A stretch of 64,000 nt of DNA, taken from Paramacrobiotus metropolitanus (taxonomy: Eukaryota; Tardigrada; Eutardigrada; Parachela; Macrobiotidae). The translations under genes and the position numbers were made by a program. The number at the start of each line of letters is the position of its first letter. The stretch's first letter is position 1. The stretch spans positions 1 to 64,000 of the forward strand of contig NW_026570317.1 of the NCBI RefSeq assembly GCF_019649055.1. The letters run 5' to 3'. Positions 47,825 to 58,454 of this stretch are shown here, piece by piece. The notes below the pieces were generated by a model. The model saw only the letters and a list, made by a program, of their open reading frames with translations. It searched no databases and was not told the origin of the DNA.

Positions 47825-48275
47825 ATTTAATGTCGATCTGCAAGAATATTTTGCTTTACTGTGAAGAAAATAAAAACTGTGCCTCTTGCAAAGTTTCACA
47901 GACCTGATGTACAACTTTCTTCTACCATTCACGTGCTTGGATCCTTTAAAGTCATCATACGTGTCTACGGAGAAAACTATTCTCAACATTACGGGCTGCC
48001 AACCGCCCAGATAGGTGTATACAGATAGGTGGTTGAGGCATTCGACTGCGCAATAATTTGTGTCTGTGTATAATCTCGGGCACAGCTATCAAAGTATGGT
48101 AAGGCAAATGCTGTCTCAGTAAAGGACACGCGTCTCATATATAATTACAAAAATTTTGAAGAGTAGTGGATATTAAACATATATTAAAATATATATTATA
48201 TTAAAATAGATATAATAAAATATAATGCAGTGTAGATATATTAAAATGCATCAAGCACGTATTAGTACGGTGAAC
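47825..48275. other. short intergenic stretch between convergent genes D and the minus-strand MATH-BTB gene
   Basis: It should hold both 3' ends. An A/T-only stretch rich in ATATTAAAATA is at 48160-48250. No gene. Confidence 0.5.
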
Positions 48276-50329
48276 TCAGGAGTGAGAACGAAGCGAGAGA
48301 AACCGACCACTGCGGGGGCAGCGGGGCTGCTTTGTCGTTCGCTGCACTGACGGTGCGTGGCAAGTGACATTCCGAGCGGCATCCTGCAGTATCGGAAGTT
48401 GCCGTTGGCGTGCCAGTTCCAGATCGTGCTCAGCATTTCGCTCCTGTACATTATTTGCCAAGATAGTTTCACACACTCCGCGCAGATCCATAATCTGATA
48501 CGTATCCGCCATGATCAGCATCTTCTCAGCGTTATCTACGGTGACCGCGGTAAGATCACCCGAATATACAAACGCCAAAAGGACTTCCACACACTCCCCA
48601 TCCATATCGACCAGGACAGGGCCGCCGCTCTGTGTCCCCTGGGAATCGCACTTAAACATGTCGGCAAAGACCGGCGAATCCGCCGCCAGCAGGAAGCGAT
48701 GCGCGGGGAAGACGTTACCGTCGTTGGCGCGCAGGACCACATCCGCCGAATTCCGATAGTTTTCGGCTTGCCAGTAGCGTTGGCGGCGCTGATAATGCGT
48801 CGTAACAGTCAGCTCGGGAGTGCAGTCTACGTAAGCCTGGTCGTGGATCTTGATGTCCATTAGTATCGTGATCAAGTTATCGCGGATGAGACCAGGACGC
48901 TGCCCGTTACCCAGCAGACGATCTTGGCGTAGGAAGCCTTTGTTGTGGCAGACATTCTTTCGTTTCGAAAACACGGCTGTCGTCTGATGCTCCTTGACGA
49001 GAGTCATGGATTTGCCAGTAGTTAAACTGCAACGATAATTAAATGCGCGTGATGATGCAATTAGTATTGTCCTCAACTTGGTGGCAGGTATCAAGTTTGG
49101 GAAAGTGTCTCAGCGATATCCTGCATGTGCTACGGGTAATATTATTTAGCGCATCCCACATTATCCTTCATGCACACACTTGATCTGTCCTCTTAGTTTT
49201 CTAATCGTTTCTAGGTTTCTTGGTACTCCTTGTATTCGAAGACGTTAAACATTAAAACTGCACCTTAAGTTTCTTGGTGGATTGTACGCGGGACACGCAA
49301 AAGGTTATTGTGGGCTACGGTAGTAAGTAAAACTAAGACAAACAATTACGATGGCATTTAAGGGATCCGTAGAGGATACCATAGGATACAGCGGACAAAA
49401 ATAAAAAAACGTGCCGTAAAACGTTTAACTGGTACGAAGTCGCACATATCTACGACGTAGTACTTATCTTTCTGCTGGGGCACCTGAATTGACTCGCACT
49501 ACAACTTCGGCAATATTTCTTGTTTCTTACATGCATTACAATTACTTGTTGATCCTAACCAGATAAGGTTTTTAGTGTCGCTTTGTAGCTAATGATTTCA
49601 GACCAACCTATACTATGTCTGACCAAAATATGTCTTGTAACCTGACAGAAGATCACAAAAACAATTAAACGAACTTCCCTTTAGGCGCTGCTAAAATATC
49701 ATGGAGCCGCAACAAAGCAAAGATGAGACTGAATGCAACATATGTGGCACAAAAACCATGCACAAAAAGCCGATGTTCTTTTTGTGGGCCAGTAAAAAAA
49801 TATTTTCTCATGTGCTCAATGACTCGTTGGCTCTTTGATTGCGACCTTTGTTAGCTACTGTATTGTGGCTTTTCGACAGAAAGGGATGAATGTCCCAAAT
49901 TAACGTTTACAGTTGAATGTTCGTATATTCGTTACAGCAAACGTAAAAGTTGTCCGCAGTATTTTTGCAGATTGATGGAAACCCGTTGGAAATGTTTAGG
50001 ATATCGTACCGGAGGTGGAAATCGGCATGCAGCTTATATGGTCCGCTGTACACGCTATAACTCGTAACATCGAAGAAGCCAAGCGCGATCCCCACAAAAC
50101 GTTTTTGCCCGGACGTTTCCACGATTTTATGACACGGTACCATACCAATACACCAACGTCCCGGCATCGACTCACGAAATCCCAGTTCAGCCATGGTGAT
50201 GCCACTGTCGAAGAGAGTGAAGCAGTCATTGCGATACGAGGCGAAATTATCGATGGTCCATTTCAGGGTGAAGCGAAATGCCTTTCGGCCGGTTTGCTCA
50301 TCGATCACAGTCTTCGTTTGCGTTGCCAT
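48276..50329 (-). CDS. MATH-BTB protein, 356 aa, two exons (minus strand)
   Basis: Exons 50329-50010 and 49026-48276, phase 2, intron 983 bases with GT-AG ends. It is a paralogue of the plus-strand gene at 35116, with the same intron position. MATH: FTLKWTIDNFASYRNDCFTL, GRWCIGMVPC, FVGIALGFFD, then GLIRDNLITILMDIKI. BTB: DVVLRANDGNVFPAHRFLLA, SPVFADMF, ECVEVLLAFVYSGD, MLIMADTYQI. It probably acts as a CUL3 adaptor; substrate unknown. A start 11 codons earlier (50362) is also open, but the ATG at 50329 aligns with the start of the paralogue. It is oriented opposite to the gene at 35 kb, so the duplication involved inversion or the two copies moved separately. Confidence 0.9.
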
Positions 50330-50362
50330 TTGGACGGCAATCGTTAACTCTCGCTTCTCCAA

Positions 50363-51867
50363 ACCCGGTTGACTTTAAAAAAAAATGTGCCTATTAAAGA
50401 AAAAATGTATTGCAAATGTGACAACTTTCTTTTGCTAAACAGACATCAAAATGAAGAAAAAAATTCGTTTACTTATTAGTAAGTACACACCGACATTACG
50501 ACATAACCCACAACGAAAAAGAGAGTACGTACAGATATGCCGCGTAAATGGATAAATGTTAATGTTGCACTCAGTAACTAAAAGCCGGTTACGTGTATTT
50601 GTACGTGCAAGTCAACAGCAGTTCTACGGCCGGCATCTTTCCACCGAACCTTAACACTAATGCCCAGTACCCTTAAAATGTGCAGAAGTGGGCAATTTTT
50701 CTTTTTGAAGTGGTTGTAACGGAAAACTGTAGATCGTATTCGAAGAAAAGTGACAACATGCAAGTCTGCAATTTCTACGAATGCAGTGCTGCACGAACCC
50801 GTTTTCCCTCTTGACTCGTAAACGGATGACTGCAAACGAGTTTACGACTGCACATGTAGGCTGTAACGAGCCGGCTGCTCGGCCCGGTGTCCGTTATCGG
50901 GCTGCGCATATACCTTCCGCCGGCGATGTTCGGGTCATAAATGAAGCGATATAAGGTAAACTGGAAGTCACCGCACTGGATGCCCCCTTCTTCGGTTATT
51001 AGACCGCAAACTGAATTTTAAAACGTACGGTTCGATAATAGAGCTGAGTAGCGTTCGCGAAGGCGTGACAACCTCTTCGTACATGTGACCACATGTTTAA
51101 GTCCCATCAATGATGCAGCAACAAAAAAAGATTTAAACAAATCATGTAAATGCACTGTTTGCCAAATAAATGCACCTCTTAGAATAAGCGCACCTGCTCT
51201 ATGGTATTCGAAGCCCAGTGCTGCAAATTCGATAATTACGGTACATGCGTTCCACGTGAATATGAAGTAATGGTAAGATCAACTTGCCGGTAAAAGTAGA
51301 TCAAATTGTTGGTTTTTTCGAGCAAATTCGAAAAATGTCGACAAGAAGATCAGGTACTCTAGTGATCTTGGAGATCCGTTGATGAACGAAGAAGCCTCGT
51401 TCGCGACGTCCATTATGTTCTATATGGCGTTCACACGTTATCAGAAAGAAACATGGATTTTAGAATGCTTTGAGAAGAAAGAACTGCTTCCCTTAAAATA
51501 GATGCGTCGGACTGCAGGCCGAGAATTGCCCGGATTTGTTACCTATCCACAACTGATGCGGCATTGTACAGCGCGTTGATATGGATGCAGCTGCGCAAAC
51601 AAACATTCAGTTATTTACGCCTCCGCGTTTCTTATGGTCCACGACCACTTCATTTCATTTCGAATGAATATTTGTTAGTGTAGGTTATGTCCATATTTCG
51701 TCGAAACATGATAAATCGAAGAATTGTAGTTCATTCTGATCCTTCGTACACTTCCGGATGGACATGTACTGTACCTCACGTTCATTTACCCTGGGCTAGT
51801 CACGGTGATTTCCATAAAACTAGTTACCTTAATAAGAAATTTACATGACAGTTCATGTTCGCACTTT
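50363..51867. other. intergenic DNA with a minus-strand pseudo-exon-like segment
   Basis: On the minus strand, bases about 51000-50800 read EEGGIQCGDFQFTLYRF..., NIAGGRYMRSPITDTG, with cysteines. The plus-strand region 50860-51130 is similar to 59170-59470, where the same segment appears with a frameshift. No complete gene could be built. Confidence 0.45.
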
Positions 51868-51875
51868 ACACGCTT

Positions 51876-53435
51876 GTAGCCGGCAGGAAGGTGGACGGGT
51901 GGATGGTGGATCCTCAATGAATGTCATCCACCTTTCTGGAAAGGTCATCCACCTTTCTTGAAAGGTCATCCACCTTTCTCAACCACCATTCTGTTAAGGT
52001 CATCTACCTTTCTAGAAAGGTCATCCACCTTTCTTATCCACCTTTCTGTCGGCTATATCCATTGATCTTACTACGAAGCCATTTTTCTCAATGTATTTCT
52101 TTGAAAGCAACAACTGGATAGATCAATGGTAGCCGCCATCAGATCGACAGATCGGTGGGTATGTTAATTCGTTTTTGGCAGTTTTGTCCTCTAATAGCGT
52201 ACAGTAATAACTTTTCGCTTATGTCGCTCGTTTTTCACTGATGATTTAAAATTAGAGGCGTATGGGACTTTCTCAATTTTCATTTCCTTAATTTACCCAC
52301 TAAAATATCTCGAAACATATTCGGCGCATTCGCAAATATACCAACGCTGGAAACAAGACAAGTAAGACTCAAGGAAGTTCTGAAATAGAATCCTAACATA
52401 CTATGTAAACTAAGTCACCGGGTGAATGGCCAAACGCAAAGCGCCAATGTTAATTTATGCAAGCGAGTCCGGCTCAGTCCGCTACACCAACTTCCCACAT
52501 TAATGGTTTTCCTTTTACCTACAAAACAAAGTCATCCCATCTTATAGTTCTCCATCAGCGTTTCGTGGCATTCAACATCCCGTGTTCTGCCGAAAATTAT
52601 CCAACTTCCTTCAAAGCTTATCCACCTTTTTTTAAAGGCCATCCACCTTTTTCAAAGGTCATCCACCTCTCTTCAAAGGTCATCCACCTTTCTTCAAAGT
52701 CCGTCCACCATTCTTTAAATGTAATTCAAAATTATGCAGGGGAATACCTCGATCTTAGCCTATGCGCACCAGCGTATTTGCCAGTCCGAATGGCAAAAAG
52801 CCTGCTTTATTTATTACAGTACGTCTGTTTATTGGATCAAGCAAGTAGGCTAACAGTATCACGCATGCAGCGCATATGAGCATAGTCGCTCTGTCGGCAA
52901 ATGCTCTTGCAGATGGTAGAAAAGTCCTTAACTTCCAAGTCTTCCATTAAGTAATTTTTTTCATGGCTAGCATTAATAAAATTCACGTCTTCTTGTGACT
53001 AATCGGTTACTATCGGTGGCTTTCCCATACGCCTCTAATTTTAAATCATAAGTGAAAAACGAGCGACATAAGCGAAAAGTAATTACTGTACGCTATTAGA
53101 GGACAAAACTGCCAAAAACGAATTAACATACCCACCGATGTGTCGATCTGATGGCGGCTACCGTTGATCCATCCAGTTGTTGCTCCCAAAGAAATACATT
53201 GAGAAAAATGGCTTCGTAGTAAGATCAATGGATATAGCCGACAGAAAGGTGGATAAGAAAGGTGGATGACCTTTCTAGAAAGGTGGATGACCTTTCCAGA
53301 AAGGTGGATGACCTTAACAGAATGGTGGATGAGAAAGGTGGATGACCTTTCAAGAAAGGTGGATGACCTTTCCAGAAAGGTGGATGACCTTCATTGAGGA
53401 TCCACCATCCACCCGTCCACCTTCCTGCCGGCTAC
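51876..53435. mobile_element. foldback DNA transposon, 1,560 bp, with 8-bp target duplication
   Basis: The arms are long inverted repeats: left about 51876-52272, right about 53024-53435. Both ends read GTAGCCGGCAGGAAGGTGG going inwards. Direct repeats ACACGCTT lie immediately outside at 51868-51875 and 53436-53443. An 8-bp duplication is typical of hAT and P-type elements. The arms contain many tandem CATCCACCTTTC units, and more occur in the centre (52600-52710). No transposase ORF is present, so it would need a partner for movement. The two arms are over 90 percent alike by eye, so the insertion is probably fairly recent. Confidence 0.9.
51925..52050 (+). repeat. CATCCACCTTTC tandem units in the left arm of the foldback element
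   Basis: About six units of (GGT)CATCCACCTTTC(TNGAAA) span the left arm. The right arm carries the inverse (GAAAGGTGGATGACC) at 53245-53395. Each unit itself has the near-palindrome CTTTCTNGAAAG. Confidence 0.85.
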
Positions 53436-53443
53436 ACACGCTT

Positions 53444-54328
53444 GCTAACGACTTTGAATGGATTGTAATGAAAGGTCAGCCGTTTGGACGATAATTATGA
53501 TCGAAAAGATTTTAATTTTTCAATCCAAGTTTATAGTTTCAAGTTAAAGCATACTAAATTATTGATTTTCCGCTCTATGCAACCACACTTTAAAAATCTT
53601 TTCAAGTCACCTTACGATTTATCGTTCTACCGGCACCGGTACTGGCATGTTTGAGAGGTGGTGGGTGCTGATTTTTTTAAAATCAAAATGCGTGGGACAC
53701 GGTTTCTAGTTTCGTGAGCAACAAACCGAATACCGAGACGCCCATTTTGTTCAGTCACCCGGTATACAAGTATCCTCGATTGCAAACTCTAAGAATTCTG
53801 AAAACATTATCAGTTTACAGTTGTAATACTCCAACGATATACTTGTATAACATTTCTCGCACGTACTTTTAGACGCAAAATGTGATTTCCACTTTGCTAA
53901 ACTAATGGTGCCCGGTGTTTTAAAACAGTGAAAATTTTTAAAACGATGAAATGCTGCTTCGCCTTAATGCATCGATCAAACTTTGTTTTAATTCCAGAAT
54001 CGCGCAATAGTAATTTAACAACAAAATATTATCATGCAAAATTAGGGCGCAACAATTTTGGTAATCTAGGGTAAGTGTTCTGACTGTTCTCGATAAGGCT
54101 AAAATAATTGTGCACAAAAAAATTCCATCAAGTAACCATAAGAGACGAGCTGCAGCGTACAATTATCAGTCGTACCTGATTTAAGTGCGCTCGAGGCGAA
54201 GAAGCCAGTGTTGCTTTACTTAGTAAACATTAAGTAAACTGGTAGTAAACAGTAGCCTAACCTTAAAAAGTAAATAAACAGTAAAGCCTTTTGAGACCAG
54301 TAAATGACAATTAACGAGTTAATTGATG
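53444..54328. other. AT-rich intergenic DNA
   Basis: No supported gene. An AGTAAA-rich patch lies at 54210-54310, just left of the solo LTR. Confidence 0.4.
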
Positions 54329-54332
54329 TTAA

Positions 54333-54796
54333 TGTTAGCTGGAGGACATGCGCTCCCGCTCTCTCTCCTTTCGCCGTGTGTTGCGAGTTACGTGAGTCTG
54401 TTGGTGGCGCTGCGCGTCGCCGTGGCGCTTAGATCAAAGCGGCCGCCGTCATGCACGGGCATGCTGTTTGCACTTGGCACTGTTTGTGTGCTCACATTGC
54501 ATGGTTCTGCAGTTCTCATCGCTGTCTGTCTTTGCTCCTTCGATATCGTGTGCGCGCGAGTGATCTCTGTTCTTTTACCACCCGCCATACCCTGCTGTTT
54601 TCTTCAGCTGTTATTTCGCACTTGCTCAATAAAGGGGACTTCGGTTGCGCAGAGCACTGGTCGCTCTCTTCCACCGACCCCCGGTCGGCCGGCTTCTCGC
54701 TTACCCACGGTCACCGCACGCAGCCGATCAAAGAGAGCACCAGACTCCCAGCAGCCGGGGCTCCAGTGCCCCCAGTGGATTCCGGAAGCGGTAACA
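54333..54796 (+). mobile_element. solo LTR, 464 bp, TTAA target duplication
   Basis: It starts TGTTAGCTGG and ends GCGGTAACA, with TTAA directly outside on both sides (54329-54332 and 54797-54800). AATAAAGGGGACTT near 54631 marks a probable poly(A) signal with about 165 bases of R/U5 after it. The interior is GC-rich and contains a 164-codon chance ORF. A 4-base duplication suits Ty3-like elements. The flanking context makes the perfect inverted repeat TGTTAATGTTA/TAACATTAACA when TTAA is included. No internal element remains, so recombination between two LTRs probably removed it. Confidence 0.75.
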
Positions 54797-54799
54797 TTA

Positions 54800-55534
54800 A
54801 CAGTAAGTAAAGAGTAAAAGTTTCTTCAAGAAACATCTCGTAAGCGCAGTTAGATCATGTAATATAAACAGCGTGCGATCGACAACAGATATCGTGTCCG
54901 AGAAATGAGTAAGAATCTCTCTGCTGAGAATCAGTTTATTATTGGCTGACAGTGATAGCCACTCCTTAGATCGACCGGCCACCGGTCATCGGAGGCGCAT
55001 GTATAATGAGCACGGCATACCGGTAACTTCCAGTTGCAGGCAGCAGCAGCAGCAGCAAGCAGAAACTTCATCGAACGAATAAAAATTTATTCTGGGATTG
55101 TCTTTAGTCGCTGTTAAATGCCTGCGGATACGTGTTAGCTAACACAGCCTAAGCCGGTCCCTTTGTTTACAACTTTACCTTACCATCACTGGTCCATCTG
55201 ATCAAGCCTGTACAGATATCTTACGCATAACATGTCCGTATGAATTACTCAATTTTCATAAAATCCGACCATGATTTATTCCAACCGTGATACTTTCAAA
55301 TGCTTTCGGCTGAAATTCTAGTAAATATCGGAGCAATGCAATTAAGCCTACAACAAAAGTGGGAAGTTCTTTGATATTTTCTAATCTCTTATTAGAATTT
55401 GAATTTTCTCTTGTATTCTACGTGATCATATAAACGTTATGTTTGCATTCCGAACGATTTTTATAAACTGAAGACGATATTTTAAATTATAGAACAGTAA
55501 TTATATAAATCGTTTTTGCTTAGCTAGATTCCCC
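54800..55534. other. intergenic DNA upstream of gene E, with a CAG microsatellite
   Basis: A (CAG)5 tract lies at 55041-55056. No gene is seen. Confidence 0.6.
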
Positions 55535-58454
55535 ATGAATTCGACATCATCCTACTTTCGCAACTGGTTCTCGGGTGCACGCGAGGTGAACTTCGAGAAC
55601 ACGGTCCTGGTGCGGCGCGACACTGGCCAGTGGTGGCTGGGATATGTTCAGGATATTGACGGCGATCAGTTCTTCGTCAACTTCGACGCCCCTACAATTC
55701 CCGCCCAATGGATTCACACGAAACATCTCTGGCCGCATCGCTATATCTACAGCAAGTTACGCTACGGCTACATCGTGCAGGTAGCTTTACGGCTTGCCCT
55801 TGATCAGCCGATGGTTTTCCAGCAGGCCGAAATTATAGAAGTGAAGAACTACTGGACCCTAACCGTGTGTGTGGATGATGGGGTTCCTGCTCTAAAGGTG
55901 CCTTACTCGAAGAACTACTACACTGTGGAATTGAATCAGTGTGCTGCGCAGCTTCCGGCATCGGATAACTGCGAGAATTTTTTTGGACGATCTGCCGGGT
56001 TGTTGTATGAAAAAATTGTCATCAGCTTCCCCGAAGCCCATTTACTGCCGGACCTGCATTTCCTGCCGCTGTTTGTGTCCCGCAACGTTCTGACAGATTG
56101 TCTGCGTGGCCGTGTTGAGTCGGATGGAAAATGCATGGTCGGCCGACCGGTTGCATCTGACGGGATAACTATTCCGTGTACCGGCACGCATCGGCGGACT
56201 AAGTCAATTTTCGAGTACGTTATCGACCAAGTCGGTTATCGAGTGTTTGCCCGAGCCGGAATGGATGCGATCACTTTCGTCTGTGCTGTGATACGCGGTG
56301 ACGAAGCGGGGCGCAGTATATTCTGGAACGAAGATGTCTTGAAGAAAGCGTCCGCGGAGTATCTTCTATGGAAACGAACCGCTGAGCCTAACTGCGCAGC
56401 GATGACTCCAAGCCAAGCGCTCGTGTATGGTCAGTGATCCAAATCGTGTTCGCGTTTTCCCAATCAGCTTTCTTCCTTAGCTCCAGTGACCTTTCCTAAT
56501 TTCTATGCCTACAATTTGCAGCTTTTGTAAAGAAAATGGTCCGATATTTAACATGGCGCCATAAGGGAGCAATTTTTGGAATTTTCATTTTATATACGTA
56601 TCTCGAAATCCTTCTTTATATCGTGTCGGGCCATTTAAATACGCAGCCAAATGATTTGCAGCCATATACATACAGACTGTATGAACTGTTTCTGCGCGCC
56701 GTTACGCGTTTATATGAAATTTTGTCAAATATAATGAGCATGAACTGCGCTCACAAAAGTGGGTATGACTTGCCGGGCCAACAGGCATTTATTGGCCCAG
56801 TGTATGCCGCCTTCTAACAGTGCAAGACAGATGTTACACGATGCGCGAAAGTTTCAGTGGATGCAGAAAGAATCCCTAGTCGTGCATTCATTAGCGCATG
56901 TCATTTTAAACTTCCTATATCCGGTAGGTCACGAAGAGATGTCCATCAGCGAACTTGCGCATCCGCTTCTGGCTTGTATAATACAAAATCTGGATGTGGA
57001 TTCCCGGTTACAGACAACCCGGTAAGGGACCGCACTTTTACAAATAAATAAAAATCAACAAATAAACACCGAATAATTAAAGAAAAACAAAATCAATTTC
57101 ATGGCTTATGGCAGTAATGGTAACAGCTCTTATGCGGCTTACATCGCGAAGTGTAATTGCTATTACGCGAATGCACTTTTCGTTATTTTGGTTGCTTTTT
57201 CTCAGTAAAAAATCAATTGTTGTGTTGCTATTGAATTTCATTAAAATCTTTGAACATCGAAAATTGGACTTAACAGCTCGCATCCGTAATAGAAACCAAT
57301 ATGTCCGCTTCACTACTGGTACTTCAGAAGTCCTCATACTATAGTTCAAATACAAATAAGAACGTACCTGTTTCCGGCAGAGGAGCTACAAAAATATGGC
57401 ACGCCAGGGCAGATTATACTACCGAAGTTTTCAGTTTTCAACATTCCAAAAGCGCTGTTACTTTTGCATGCTGTGCTATTGAAAAGAATAGGTGTGACTG
57501 TTTACCAGGGTATGCGCGCTATGGCGGCGGATTTGGCGAGAATATGTTGGCATCCAAGACATCCTCTTTGATCTCTGCACAACATGCAGAAGAGCTCCGC
57601 AAGGTCATTTACTGGGAGCGGAACATATTTCCTATCTCCGGTACAAACTGGTCGCCATGTTGGACAGCATCCATCCCCAACGCACTCGTTCCGTGTCGTT
57701 GCAGGAGGACGGAAACCACGCCCACCCTGCGCTCTCTTTTCAAACGCGAATTTTGGCGGCAAAACGAGTCTTGGAAGCCAGACGCCACCGTGTGCCCATC
57801 ATCGTCATAAAGAACGCTCCGGACCGGTGGAAAGCGCCGCTGTTGACCATCCACCGCCATAACACAGACGGAACGCTGGAATGCCCAGAGTTAGTGGCCT
57901 GGATGGCGTTGTGCGAGAAATTGGTGCTGATCAACTACGCCGCGTCGGAAGCCATTCCGGCATCATCACGGCAGATATTACACCGGGATTCAGGATCGGC
58001 TTTGCCGGAGTCCGAGTGGCCATTTATGCGCCTCACCTTGTATGACACACCTGACTACAAAATTAACGTTCCCTTTCTACGCTTTGTGTCCACGGAAACA
58101 CCTTCCCAGCAATGCCGAAACTTCTTAGCAGCAGCTAACGACCATTGCCCAGCGGTTAGCCAATCTGTATATGAAAAAGTCTCAAGAGTTCACGCGCGAT
58201 GGGTAGACACATTGGTCTACCCGGATCAGTGGACCGGCATTCGAATATTCTTGAAACTGTAGGTAGCATAATTAATTTCTCTGTGGGTGCTGTACTGTCT
58301 CATGAGTTCTAACGAGTTCTTGCTGATTAGTTTCAACAATCTCAGCCAGGATTCCGAGCCGCATCGATGGGACACGATGGAGCTCCGTCAACTGGACATT
58401 GCTTCGTTGACCAATGTGACCTTTGTTGCTCTGGATGGATGCTTCAAAGACTGA
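55535..58454 (+). CDS. gene E: Agenet-like / F-box protein, 620 aa
   Basis: Exons 55535-56429 (895 nt), 56928-57021 (94 nt), 57509-58258 and 58331-58454; phases 1, 2, 2 and total length divisible by three. Exon 1 begins MNSTSSYFRNWFSGAREVNF and carries the first Agenet-like segment (NTVLVRRDTGQWWLGYVQDI, FFVNFD, HTKHLWPHRY), the second (YIVQVALRLALDQPMVFQQA) and the third block ending GRSIFWNEDVLKKA. The donor is a weaker GTCAGT. The F-box reads ELAHPLLACIIQNLDVDSRL, then RVCALWRRI. Exon 3 follows the family to its end, and the terminal exon reads ELRQLDIASLTNVTF. Exon 3 starts in the frame set by G at 57509; the other frames there are shadows. It is moderately diverged from A-C and looks intact. 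Confidence 0.8.

Noticed and set aside
48357-48863. 168-codon plus-strand ORF
   Set aside because: It is the antisense shadow of the BTB exon of the minus-strand MATH-BTB gene; only the minus frame has domain motifs.
51921-52121. ORF made of repeated STFLERS units
   Set aside because: A translation of the CATCCACCTTTC arrays in the foldback element, not a protein.
54323-54817. 164-codon hydrophobic ORF
   Set aside because: It lies wholly within the solo LTR and its flanks; GC-rich composition explains the open frame.
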